Part shown: piece after piece, positions 34,286 to 46,997 of the stretch
How positions within the stretch are numbered: position 1 is the first letter of the stretch
How the letters are laid out: each line of letters opens with the position of its first letter
Assembly (NCBI RefSeq): GCF_051622035.1
Contig: NC_135360.1
Coordinates: 13,878,001-13,942,000 of the forward strand
Length of the DNA: 64,000 nt
From: Arctopsyche grandis
Lineage: Eukaryota > Arthropoda > Insecta > Trichoptera > Hydropsychidae
Direction: 5' to 3'
Notes under the pieces: model-generated
Database searches by the model: none
Seen by the model: only the letters and a program-made list of their open reading frames with translations
Told to the model about the DNA's origin: nothing
Position numbers and translations under genes: made by a program

Positions 34286-37200
34286 ATATTTGCACATACA
34301 TATGTAGATATATGTATATGAAATGTCTTTTCGTAAGTAGTTGGACGTCCCAAAAGTTGTTTCATCAGTTGATAGATAAAAGTGGAGGATAATAAGTAAT
34401 AATAAAATGACGGATGATGGATCGAATTAGGTATTTATTTGTCAATGACCTGCAACTACAACTTGAGAGAATAGAAAATAATGACAAATTATATATACAT
34501 ATTTATACTTAATATTTCTATGCATCTGGTTGGTACCCAGAAAATAGTTAAACCGCTTAAAATCATTTTGATAATGATTGAAAAAAATTAGACAATATTA
34601 TATTGGCGAATATTATATAATTATATTAGCGAAAACGGACACCAAGAGCGAATAGAATTTGCCACAAAATTTATTAACCGACCTGTATAATATTTACATA
34701 CGTTTAAAAATATAAAATAATTACATAGATCAGGTGCTCAAAATTTAGACACTTTAAACAACTTTTTTTTATATTTTAATTTATACTTGTGTATGTATAT
34801 GGAACACGTGCAAATAATCAATACATCAAACTAACACTGACCTTCACTCTCACATGTACAACCACTAGAGCTTTCCACACCGATTACAATACAATGGAGT
34901 ACAACATATAAATAATTTTTTTAAACATCGGAATTTTGTTTTCAAATCATCTCGAGCATACCCCTGGGCACTGGAGACACTTGAGACACATTTTACAATG
35001 ACAACAATGACATAACATAACCGCGAACGTCGAGACACCTTGCGCAACATGTACTACACCAGTGCCCGGCTACGCCCATTGTACTATAAAATTAGCTAAT
35101 TTTAACGCAGCAAAGCCTACTTATTATACTAACTGCCAGCACGATAATAGCATCAGCCGACCCACCGCAATTAAATAGTCGTGATTTATGGCGTCGGCGT
35201 GCAGGAACTCGAATCGCATTGAATCGATGCTTTTCGATATTTGCATTGTGCGCAAAAAATAATCGATGAATTTAAAAGGACGCACGCTATAAATCATCGA
35301 ATGATAGACACGATCGGACACCATTAGAAATGTAGTTCTATTAAGAAAAAAATAAATATAACACAATTGTGATCGAAATATCCGTATTGGCAGACCTTCG
35401 ATTTGTATGTGCGAACTGCCCGCTTGATATATTATACGACCGATTTCGCCCATAAAAATGTAATGGATAAGCGTGATAAATTTAAATTAATTCGAGGTAA
35501 TTATCGTAGAAATTAATAGGGGTTTAAGCATTGTGTTTTTTTTTATTATTTATCTATGCGAGCGCTATTTCACGCCGTTTAAATATAAATTATTATTTTA
35601 AGAACGTGTCAATCGTGCGGTTAATTTGCATACTCTCGCTCTCGTTTTCGAATATTTTAAATTAATCGTATCGGATACATGTAACGGAACCTGTCCGTAT
35701 TGACCATTAGAATGATCGTAGGCATGCTATATCAATCTGCTATTTTATAGTGATTTTTAAGGTTAGTATGAAAATGTTCATATTACGCAAATTAATACGG
35801 AAATGATAGATTTTTGGAAAATTTTGTATGATATATTGGATATTGATCGTAGCTTATAAATGTGGGCTATTATAATATATACTGTAATTAGTTTGTTTTA
35901 TTTATTATTATATCTATAACACCTATCGATATATCGCCGTTTAATATTTCAAGGCCATATGAAAGTAGTCTATTTTTTAATTATATTATATTTAATTAGT
36001 ACCTATTATTTTAAAGGGCTTTTATATTGTATTCCATCATGATATCGATCTATTTTTGCCGATATATTTTTATGATCAACTCATAAATTAATTAATACAT
36101 ATAGGAACACACTGTTGAGTTGGCAATCAATTTAGTTGTACATATATTGAGTTATAAATTTAGCATTTTCCGGTGTATCATACATTTTAATGGAAAATTA
36201 AAATATGATCGATGGCTTTATTGTGATATTTGAATAAATAAATAATGTGTAGTTTTTCAAACAGTAAACAATTGAATGAACTTTGCTGCAAAATATTATG
36301 AAATCAATATTATTTTTGAATAAAAAAAACAAGTGAAAGTATTATCTTCAAACTGCATATTTTGCATATTTTAAACTTCATATGAAAACTTATCTATGCT
36401 ACGATTGTATATAGGCGAGTTGTATAATGATAGGGTTGCCAACTAGGAAATACAAAAGAGAGGAAATTTTTCAATAATATTTGATTTTGTTTAAGACCCG
36501 ACATTAAGAACTATGTACATATGTAGTACTAAATTTAGCACAATATCGTTTAAAACAGTGGTCAACCTTTCGGATCTTGCAGACCACTAAATTCATAATT
36601 TTAAATCCCGCGGCACACTTACATATATAATTTTATTTTTAATTTGTATAAATTTGTAAAACAAAAATCAGAAAACTTCCATTTTATTTACATATATGAA
36701 ATGAAATGTGGCCCCTAATCCAAAACTTGAAATTTGGCTCCCCTTATTTTTTTAATATAAATTTAGACCACATCAAATCATTATTAATAAACTTTTATGA
36801 ATTATCTACATAAAATACGTTTGATCATAAGCGGCTAGTGACTTGAAATCATGAGAGTATTGCAACTTTCAATTTAAACGAAAAATTCAAAACGGTTTAA
36901 ATACGAGAAAAATAAAAATTAATTGGAAAAAAAAGTTTAATTGGAAACAAACAAAAATTTGAAAAATTTATGGTCAGAAAGTAATACTGTACTTAGCGCC
37001 GTAGGCGGATTTTTTTTACTAATTCATGAAATCTCATTACAGATTCACTTTCGCTTGTTAAATGTTATCTATATAAGAAGCGTTTTGTTTTACAAAATAG
37101 TGGAACGTGAATTATATAGTAATGCCCATAAATTAAAAGTATACATAGAAATATTGGTTATAAATATGGTTTTCTTATAATATTTTTAATAAATATTTAA

Positions 37201-40112
37201 ATAACGCGCTTTTTGATTTGCAATAATTCTGGATCTACGAAATTCGGATGCTCCAAATTAAAAACTATTATAAATGTTTATTTTATTATAAAAAAATCTT
37301 AAATGTTTGTTTAATCATTAAAAAACATTTAGCAATCGGCTAAATAAAAATAACATTTTAAGCGAATATGACGAAAGAGAGAGAACAAAAGAATTTGTCA
37401 AAAGAGGATATTCTTTCTTGATTGGGAACCCTATAATGTGATATTTGATAAGCGAGTATAAAGTAGTGATTATATAAAGTCGAAATGATAATGTCGATAA
37501 AATGATATGCATTTCTAGGGCATCGCATTTTCCGGGTGGTGTTGAATCGGTGGGTTTTTTTGTTCTCCTATCAGGGATATGGTCGAAGCGTTTGGCCAGT
37601 GGCGGCGCGTGATTATTGGCCAGATAATGAAACGGTTGTGCGAATGCAATAAATATCACGAAAGGCACTGGGCGTAGGAATGCAGAATGGCATCGTGATA
37701 CGGTAACGGTCACAACAGGGACCAATCATTTCTGGAACAGCCCGTGTACATAGGCGTGACGTTTCTTAAAACTCAACGAGTCATGTAGATATTTTAATTT
37801 GAATTTGTTTTCGAACTTGGTTCACTTTTTATCCGCATAGTAGCGCTCTACAATCGAACGTTAATAATACATATATTTTTTTATGAATATGTAATTGCCT
37901 TATCGCCACGAATCGGACATGTTCTCGTTTAGTGCGATTATGTTTACTATATGTATGTATGTATGTACGTGATTTTTTTCGCGACATTGACAATTCAAAG
38001 TCAATTTCATGCGATAATTACGGACTAGATTTTAATGAGACTCCGCCTCGACGGCTGTTTAGTGCCTTTTTAAAAAATAATTACATATATTATTGCAAGT
38101 TGTTCAATGATTTTCTAACGATAGTAATAATAGTATGCAACCGCTTTATTGTTTGGATCGTAATTGAAAAAGGTGTCGTTCTTCGTATAAATCTACCGTT
38201 TGACACTTCTATTGAAAGCCAAGTTGTCGACGTTGTAAAACACCCTTATTGAGTCACCTGCCAAGGTGTTATCATAATTTATGACTGTGCAAAAAATGGT
38301 GCACAGTCATAAATTATGTATTTCTCATATTGCATTTATTGTTTGTTTTTGTGCTAATGCATTTTCATTCAAATTAATTTCTTAGGCATTGATAAGGCAC
38401 TTTTGCGATGGCTACATTTTGATTATTTTTTTGAGGAAATTAGCAATAAATAAATTGATTGTAAATAATCAGTAATCATTTCCGTGTTGCGTTAACTATT
38501 ATTGTGAATATGTGTTTAATTAACGACCGACGTAAAATAATTGGGTTTCTGTGGCGGAAATTTTAAAATGAAGTGTGTGATCAGAGTCGAAAAAAAGTAC
38601 ACGAATTCGTCTAGGAAGTTTTAAAATTGTTTCTGAAAATTTAAGCAATACTATTAAGGCGTCTACAAATGTTATGAAGCCGAATAAACAGACAAAAATA
38701 CACACATACAAAATAAATTATAGATATAAAATAGATTGTACGTATAGAATAGACATGCAAAGTTTCCTAAAAACTCATATTAAAACGTTTTAATATGTCT
38801 TCTATATGAAAAATATCTTTATATGTAAATTTTTTATAGCAAAGCAACTTAAATCTGTTTGATATATTGTAAAACTTAAAATTACTGAATGACCTACGTC
38901 ATCTGCTGTATTATAGGAAATGCTTTCCACAGTTTTATCCCGATTGGTCCCGAGATAATGTAAAATGTTGCAAGAACAAGAAGTCACAGGGGATGAAAAA
39001 TGTGTGGGATGAAATGAATGAGAGCTCAAAACAGAGACGAGTGTAAACTTGGATGGGCCTTCATCCAGCAGTGGAAAACGAATGGCTGTAAATGGTGATG
39101 TCTTCTAGTTTTGAATACTCCTTTGGAACTACAATAATTGCTTTAAGCTATTATAGTATGAAAATGTAAAGCGAATCAATTTTTTTAAATAAAAGAAAAA
39201 CAAACGAATATAATTTTATTCGTCATACATGAATAATTTAAAATGGAGTCATTTTTAAACAAACATTTGACAGCTAACGAGCTGTTTGAAGGAAATAAAA
39301 AGCAACTACATATGATCGTAAGAATATGGAGGCATTTATGTAATAAAGTTCCAACCCACATGACCTACGTAAGCTACATTAAATTGTTGCTACTGTTGTC
39401 TACTATTATTCAAATTTGGAAGTACGTAATCATATAAGAGTGTATTGTTGTTTATACCTGTAGAAAAACGTATAACGAATTCCTATTAAGGCATAAAATT
39501 TTATATCTAGTAAATGGGTATATTTATATCAGTTTTATGTCATATGCGCAGTTGTTGAATGGCAGGTGGGTAGTTCGTTAGCCACGGACCGATTATGTCC
39601 ATCGACCTCGTTGAAATGTACCATTTCTCGTAAGCCTTTATAACTTGTGTAGTAAAAAACGAGGAATTCCTTTGTTTCCAACGTCGAATGTTGAAAACCG
39701 AGCGGTAGGTCGACCGGAGGCCTTTGACAAGTCTTGAATTTTCTCCGACTGCATAACACACTGAAGGCATATCACAACGCACAAAATAAATATTGTTGTC
39801 GGTCAGTTACAGTTTCGATTGCACAAATCAATTTTTGTAGTTAAGGCAGTGTCGGCGAACGGCCTTTCACCGTTTTCAGGTGCAACTGCCCGCCTTGCAT
39901 TTTACACCCACATTTCCCACTGATTTTCTCACACAACTAGATTTCATACCGCTCGATTATTATCTCTCCTAGTGCGAAATCTGCGTTGGTACATCGAAGA
40001 GCACAATCTGACAACGCTTTTGTCAAAATGCTTTTATCAGAATTACTATAGCACTCAGACTTCAAAACATACCTATTACCGCCTTTCGAAGGGGGTCACT
40101 TATTCCACTTCA
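34286..40112. other. Non-coding DNA
   Basis: No gene recognised. Contents: unique GC-balanced patches at about 34960-35460, 37500-37750 and 39540-39780, whose open frames (for example 35124-35453 minus, 109 codons) resemble no family; a degraded TE-like patch at about 36430-36760; and a perfect 19-bp palindrome at 38273-38318. Confidence 0.4.
38273..38318. repeat. Perfect 19-bp inverted repeat
   Basis: CATAATTTATGACTGTGCA at 38273-38291 and its exact reverse complement at 38300-38318, around an 8-nt A-rich loop. It can form a stable hairpin. It does not belong to any other repeat found here. Confidence 0.7.
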
Positions 40113-40563
40113 TCTAATATATAATTTCGAAAGAGACTCTGTATGTAAGGTTTCGATATCGAATTCGATGCTGTTTTCAATTTCGATTTCAGTTCCGATT
40201 TAAGTTTCGGTTACGAATTCCGACTTCAGTTCTGGGTCCAGACTCCTGTTTCAGTTCCGGTTCTGGATGCATTTATCAGTTCTGGTTCCGGATTAATGTT
40301 TCAGTTCTAGATCTGGATTATTTTTTTAATTCGGTTCTGGATTCCTGTTTCAGTTCCGGTTCCGGATCTCGATTTCCAATTCTGATATCAGTTCCGACTC
40401 CCGATTCCTTATTCAATTCCGATTTCCGTTTCCGATTTCATTTCTGATTTCCGATTACTATATCTGATTGGCTGATGTAATTTTTAGATTCAAGTAAATT
40501 TTATTTACTTGCATCTAAAATTTTATATTACAAATACTGAGCAAAGCCGGGTAAAACCACTAG
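40113..40563 (+). mobile_element. Helitron-like element with degenerate minisatellite
   Basis: Starts TCTAATATATAATTTCGAAA and ends AGCAAAGCCGGGTAAAACCA, CTAG, then T. The ends match the element at 1388-1613. The interior (about 40160-40450) is a degenerate tandem array of units like CAGTTCCGGTTCTGGATTC. Ends and internal minisatellite fit a non-autonomous Helitron. Confidence 0.6.
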
Positions 40564-42607
40564 TATTACATATTTCAATTCTGTTTTTGAAAAATCGACG
40601 GTTCAAATGTCAATTGTGATGCAGTTTCCTATCAATGGTAATCAAAAATTTCACATTGCGAAAATTTTATACTACTACTAACTTTAATATCCTTGCAAAT
40701 TATTTTTCTTTTGGTGTGATGGTCTATTATTTTAAGGTTAAAAAATTATAAAAAAACGAATGTCAAGCCAATTAATGTTAAGTGAAAATGCTTATATTAG
40801 ATTTAATAATTCAATAAAATCTGTTTTATTTCTAGAAAAACACATCTGAAATCGAATGGTAAAGAAGTTGAAGAATTACATACATACATAGATACTTTAA
40901 ATCACTGGATTTGGTTCTTAAAGTTCTTTCTAACACAGATATTCAATATGTCATGATACCACATTGAAAATCAAATTTCATTATAATGACAATCAATACG
41001 AGCTCAGTAAGTTTCTTTGATTTATTGCACCGTGATCTTTATGAATTTGGATTAAGGTTTTTTTAAATCTAAATGCATAAATTAAAAGAAAAAATCGTTT
41101 ATATAAACGTATATGTACATAAGTTCCATTTTCTGAAATAGTACCATTGGTAACCATATTTTAAATGCATATTCAAAAGTGGACACATCATCCGTTCTGA
41201 TGAAAATCGACGAATTTACACCAAATTATATACAAACAAACGCAACGTCCTTTTAAACGTTGGCAAATGATAACTTTAAAAATTAAAAACCTCTTCCTAG
41301 TAATGCATTACACTGATTTTTAACCTTGGTTTGATGTAAAGTAAGGCTTGGAATGTTGCCATACCGAATTATTCAAACATTTCGCTTTTCCTCTAATGTT
41401 TTATGTCACGTGCCTATTGTAACGTAACGGTTAGGTTTTCTCCATATTACAAGTGTGTTTCGAAAGTATTTGTTGAATGGTATTTCACTTTAGTAGTGTT
41501 GTTTTTTTTTTGTCGATATTATTATTATTGTACAAAAATGTGTAACTTACGATCATGCACAACCCGTATTCGTTTCATACAGTTTCGTCACATCAATAAA
41601 GATAAATTGAATTCCATTGAATAATGATCCATTTTTCGTATTGTACGCTTATGTAAATGCTATCTGCAGCAATGTTTTCATTTCGCTTTATTGTCAACGC
41701 GTCTATGCGTTGAACTTTGATTCTGTTAAGTAAGATTTTACTTATCTTGAATCTCGTCTCATTTCTAGACGATAAACAACGAGCAACGACCGCTTAAAAA
41801 TATTCACAGTGGCAATTTCGTTATAGTAACTATGTAGGTATAATACGTACAAGAAATTGTGCAATTTCTCAATTCTACGTTAACATTTCTAAACAAAATC
41901 GGCTAAATAAGCATATCCGCAATGCTCAATGTGAAAATACTTTAACTTGTCTAATTAGCAACCTAGATTTGGCACCTTGAGACACAGTTGCATTCGGCTA
42001 TTGCAACGCCCCCCACGCACGTTTAATAAAACTTTAAATCTTTCCGTTGATTCGCTATTAAATAATAAAAATAAATAAGCGTGGTCCTAAAATAGGCACT
42101 TACTCGCCTGCCTTGAGTACCGCAAGGGTCACAAAAGTAACGATTGTAGATTTCCTGAGGTCAGCATTTCGATTTACACACCAGTTTGCTAAGGGGTGGA
42201 TATCGGCTGTCATTACTCTTGACTCTTGACAGGCTGATTAATATTTAAACGTGATATTCAATGATTTGTATTGATTTGTATTTGTTGTTAATCAATTTTT
42301 GTTCTGTCAAGGGTGTGTAACGTATTTTGAGTTTAGGAATTCAAGTGTATGTTATGTACATAGCACTTGTCTGAGCCTTCGTCGGTCGCAAATACAACCT
42401 GACATTGCAGATTATTGGGCGTTGCAATTCGCTGTAACTGGTTCAACTCGACTTGTGCTAATATTGTCTACTTATACTTTTGCCGCAGACGTCACAGTGA
42501 TTGTTAACCTTTCAACTATATTTATATGTACATACACTTTAGCCACATTATCTCTATACATTCTGAATTAATACATTGTTGAAATTTAAATGTCAACAAT
42601 GAAATTT

Positions 42608-42800
42608 AAGCCAGCAGTATGGCTTAATGGTAGCGTGTATGTTTAGCACCAAGTGGTCAGTGGGTTCGGACCGCCATACTGCTGGTTAGATTTGGGGGTA
42701 TTTGTGACTCCAAATCGATCGTTTCTTATCAGAGTTTGATAATTTTATCTGATCATTGTTGAAACAGTTCCTCAAAATTGGCAAAAAATCATCTTTCCTG
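42608..42800 (+). repeat. tRNA-derived SINE with a 12-bp stem
   Basis: The head has CCAGCAGTATGG at 42612-42623 and CCATACTGCTGG at 42673-42684, exact inverses. Between them lie an A-box-like TGGCTTAATGGTAGCG and a B-box-like GGGTTCGGACC. The body and tail (TTATCAGAGTTTGATAATTT, TATCTGATCATTGTTGAAAC) match the copies at 57205 and, inverted, 12340. Confidence 0.65.
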
Positions 42801-42997
42801 TTGACACAAATCTTTTGTATTTATTGTGTGTATAATTTGTAAAAATTATGTACAAAATCTAAATCCACAAATGTCTCAATGGATTAATTATTATGTAATT
42901 AATTAATTAATTAATTGTTATTTCGTGTTCTTCAGCTTCTGGAAATACAATGATTTTTGTAATAATAAAATGCTGCATTGTTTGTAATTTATTATCC

Positions 42998-43040
42998 AGG
43001 AAGGCGCAATGGGGTCTTCCTGTCAAGCCTTCCTGGTATC
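42998..43040. repeat. CCAGGAAGGC hairpin repeat
   Basis: CCAGGAAGGC and GCCTTCCTGG flank CGCAATGGGGTCTTCCTGTC. A related copy lies at about 59958-60000, where TGACAGGTAAACCCCAATGCG follows CCAGGAAGGCC. Class unknown. Confidence 0.45.
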
Positions 43041-43181
43041 TATGTGAAAATAAAAATAATAAATGTAGTTAGATTAATAAAACATAATCTTATATGGCCG
43101 TTCATGTGTTGTGATTTTAGTTATAAAAAAGAAAATAAAAACTCTTCATATAAAGAATAACAGCTCTTCAAGTATTTTAAG

Positions 43182-43262
43182 CGATAGTGTAGCTCACTGG
43201 TTAAATCACTGTTTACTAGTAGAGAAGGTCGTGGTTTCAAATCCCGGCCGGCCGGGATCGAG
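43182..43262 (+). repeat. tRNA-like SINE head
   Basis: A-box-like GTGTAGCTCACTGGTTAAAT and B-box-like TGGTTTCAAATCCC at tRNA spacing, ending in GGCCGGCCGGG. It lacks a paired acceptor stem, so it is read as a SINE rather than a tRNA gene. Confidence 0.5.
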
Positions 43263-43284
43263 TAATCATTTGATTATATGTATA

Positions 43285-43380
43285 CTAGTGTTTTTACCCG
43301 GCTTCGCTCGGTATTTGTATATAAACCGTTTAAACATAGCCAATCTAATAGTAAACATTTTATTAATTTATTTTAATAAA
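43285..43380 (-). repeat. Helitron-like 3' end, minus strand
   Basis: CTAGTGTTTTTACCCGGCTT, CGCTCGGTATTTGTATATAA is the inverse of the 3' termini at 1581-1613 and 40530-40563, followed by a ACCGTTTAAACATAGCCAATC block like 1550-1575. The 5' end was not found. Confidence 0.5.
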
Positions 43381-43587
43381 TTTATTAATACAAAAAATAA
43401 ATTATGGAGTTAGCATTTTATAAGATTCACTAAATTCGAGATGATAATAACACGAATTTGCGAGAAAGTGAGGGTGAGGATACCGATTTATAGGATCTGT
43501 TACAACAACTAAGCTAGAAAATTCTAACGGGAGACGATCGATCCATGTTTTAATAACAACAAGATCTCGCCGGCAGCGTATTTGGCT

Positions 43588-43658
43588 GGGGCTTGAACCC
43601 ATGACCTTTCTACTGGTATGCAATAGCTCTACCTGTGCACTACGCTTTGGTTGTAATA
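43588..43658 (-). repeat. tRNA-like SINE head, minus strand
   Basis: Read on the minus strand: CGTAGTGCACAGGTAGAGCT (A-box-like), then GGTCATGGGTTCAAGCCCC (B box). Stem pairing is poor, so it is a SINE remnant rather than a tRNA. Confidence 0.5.
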
Positions 43659-43659
43659 T

Positions 43660-46600
43660 GTATACTGGGAATACTTTTCTCAATTAAATAAAATGTTCTA
43701 TTCATTAGTCTACCTATGAATCTCTAACTCAATATTCTTTTACAATGTAATTTTAGCTAATTTATGTATCAAAACTTTCAGCATCTAAATTTAAGAAATC
43801 TCTTTACTTACATTTTTTATTGATTTTTAATAAAAAATTACATATTGTTTTTGGATGCACAAACCGACGGTACACTGAACATGAATATATTTCAGAATAA
43901 GGTGAATTGCATTGTGCATATATTAAATTTACATATGTACATATATACATAATTAAATGAAATGTTTATAATGATACGATTTTGATATTGATTATTTCTT
44001 TATACGGTGCACGATCACTGTCAAACGAAATGGACAGTTTGAACGTATCGATCCACTTTATACGGAATATAAACAATGCCTTTTAGAGTCGGTTCGTGTT
44101 TTAGAACAAATAGTCGTTTTGTAATATCAAGGGATAGATTCGAGTCGAATTCCGCTACGGCGGAGATAAAAATCATATTGAATTTTAGTCGAGACGAAAT
44201 CTGCACTCGCTAAAAAATTACGAAAACTTGATGTCGGGTGTAACAACATTGTATTATAAAAATGAGAAACGTTCAACACAACAATAATGCGATTGGAAAG
44301 AATCTGTCGCTCATTGTGCTCAGATTGAAAAGAGATAATAAGAGAGATATTTCGCGTCTAATGCTGGAAAATGAATTGGTGAATTTGTTAGAAAGTGAAC
44401 ATGTAATAAATATTTTGTCGATAAGTCGTACTGCTGCGTAATTGCACCACGCTTTAATCCCACCGCAACGGTGTATTATTGAACAACAATTACCCAATAT
44501 GTATCCGAGTTATTTGGATCGACTTGCCCACAAGTGCGGTGGATTTTGCACAAAAATTGCATTCAACAACGTTTCCAATATCTTGACTTTTATTGTCGGA
44601 CTTAGCGCTAATGCTCTGACGTTAAATCGAGGTACATACATACGTATTTGAGAACAAACGAAAGGAGTGGTCGAATGAATGCCAATGGATATATCTCATT
44701 TTTAATGCCGATTTAGAATTACAAAGTTCATAGAGAAAATCATTTTTATACACACATTTTTACTCGTCAAAGTAGAGGCTATCTTGTAATGAACAATTAG
44801 ATAAAGGTAAATTCGGTAACATGATATTCCCAAACAAAAAAAAAAATAAAGTAAAAAACGCAATTTGAACTATCAGCGGAAAACATTCATGTTAAAAATC
44901 TGTGAAGGTGATTTCGCTCACAAACAAAAGAGTTGGGTTTTCCGTTTAAAAAATTGGCTTTTGTTATTTTTATTTAAAAAGTGATTCATACAAATCGTAA
45001 ATCGAAATTTTTAAGGTTTAGTTTTAATATCAAATTTTATTATAAATAAATGGATAAAAAATGTAGATTAATTATATTTAATATTATTTCGTATAATATT
45101 TTCATACATGATTGATTGGTGTCAAAAAAATGCGGCAAAAGTCTTACTGTTGAATCTGTATAAATATACATACGTGCATATGTAGTTTACAAAGGAAATG
45201 GTATGCAAATAAGGTATAAATATTTTCTTTAACAATGGAATTTAATTGCCCCATGCCGGATGAATTTAAGTCCAACGGTGTGCGTTATTGAAAAACTGAG
45301 TCAATAGATCAATTTCGTATAGGCAAGATAATGATTTCCTAGACGTTGTTTATAAAGGTAACATTGGCATTTTAGACTAATCTTCTATCATTATTTTCGC
45401 TATATTGATTTTGGATTACGGCGATTTGAACAAAAAAAAAAAAACAAACAATGCAAATACCAATAGTACTTATCGATTGTATTAAATTTTATTTTTTACG
45501 AAATAATATCAGGTTATACGTGAGAAACATGATATAAAAACATCACCGAATGACTAATTCGAACATTTGGAGACAGTAAAAAATAATGCCATAATAATAA
45601 TATAGACATAACCTTCGTACGATCGACAATCTGACAAGTTTCGAGTGTCAACATGGTTTTTTTAACCACCGACGGTAATTTGCATACATAATATAATAAC
45701 TTTATTCAATTGAATTAAATTGGATAACGGTCGTATATTACATATATGTGACAATATTGATAAAAAAAACCAATATTGATTTTATCGATAGGAAAACAAT
45801 ACGTTTGTATTTTTATTAATTAGTACCATTTTCACCTTGAACGTAGAACGTTTCCGCAATGTCGGAAAAGTGTAACTACGTTTTTTTTGTGGTTTCGTTT
45901 CAACGCTATTTTCCATCAAGTAACCATTTTAATATGTATCAATCGTCGAAGCGTTACGAATCCGAATAAAAGTTTCGAAAAATACAACGATATGTGTAAG
46001 AATCATTAGTCGGATAACTGAATATGTATTTCGGTTATATTTACATACTTTTTGGCCAGTTTTTACACAATTTACTATTCGTAAATTTATCATTGATTTT
46101 CAAAAAAAAAATTGAAGTCAAATTTAGGACGATCAAGTTCAATATATTTTATTGTTTTGGTTGAATATTTTTTTCGACTATATATCAACGATTTTTTTTC
46201 TTATACAATATGATATGAATGTGTGATTAACTAACTGCTCTAATGACAAGAGAACAATTAAAGTATTAGCTAACTAATTAAGTCACAATTGAAAGTGAAC
46301 GCAATACTATAAATCACACACTTGCTACATTATTGTAATAATTGAGTTGAACAAATTTTAAGCATTTCTTACATTATATACTAGACTAATTATATTGTGG
46401 TTTTTGTAAGGTTCTAAATTTTCTAAGTTCATAAATTGTCAGATAATAATTAATTTAGATTTATAAAATTAATTAAAATAGTAATTTCAATTGATTTGTT
46501 GGTTTGAAGTATAAAGATTCTAAAGTGAAATTTGATTCCATTTCCATATTTATTTTATTTTCATTGTAATGTACATTTAAGTTCTGCGTCTTAAAGACCA

Positions 46601-46750
46601 TTGAATTATTTATGAGTTCTGACAAATTAACATTTTGTAGTGTGTGCCTACACCTGTGGGATTGAGAAATGCACGAACGCAACATGTACACAGTCCATTA
46701 ATTTAAATTAGACCGTCGAGTTTACGCTAAAACTGGCGATTTCTTGCAAA
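43660..46750. other. Non-coding DNA upstream of the cuticle cluster
   Basis: No gene recognised. A GC-balanced unique patch at about 44020-44640 has a minus-strand frame (44206-44021) with fairly even codon use, but no ATG at its start and no recognisable domain. Confidence 0.4.
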
Positions 46751-46850
46751 AATTTGGCCACAGAAGTCGAAAGTGGGGATTCGAGAGAATTCTCTCCAGA
46801 CGGGGGAATTCCGTCCCCACCAACTGACGGACTTCAAGTGGGGTCCGACG

Positions 46851-46997
46851 TATATAACAATGTCTGTTCGCTCTGGATGAGGCAGAAGCAGTTTTCTTCC
46901 GAGAAAAGGCTTTCCATAACGAGTACTGGATTTACCCAGCAGCGTTATCGCTACTATCGTAATACTAACTTCACAAAACCAAAACTCAAACTCAAAA
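46851..46997 (+). promoter_or_regulatory. TATA promoter and 5' UTR of cuticle gene 1
   Basis: TATATAA at 46851-46857, with the likely start about 33 nt on, at GGCAGAAG. The leader holds AAGCAGTTTTC (46886-46896) and AGAAAAGGCTT (46902-46912). Both are repeated at matching positions in the other two cuticle genes. Confidence 0.75.

Noticed and set aside
35124-35453. 109-codon minus-strand open frame starting with ATG
   Set aside because: Fairly long and starts MGEIGRIIYQAG, but there is no known domain, signal sequence or splice context. Kept only as a GC-balanced patch.
37318-37725. 135-codon minus-strand open frame
   Set aside because: No ATG at its start and no recognisable domain. Composition fits chance in a GC-balanced patch.
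43182-43262. Possible tRNA gene
   Set aside because: A- and B-box-like sequences are present, but no acceptor stem or proper anticodon arm can be folded. Read as a SINE head.
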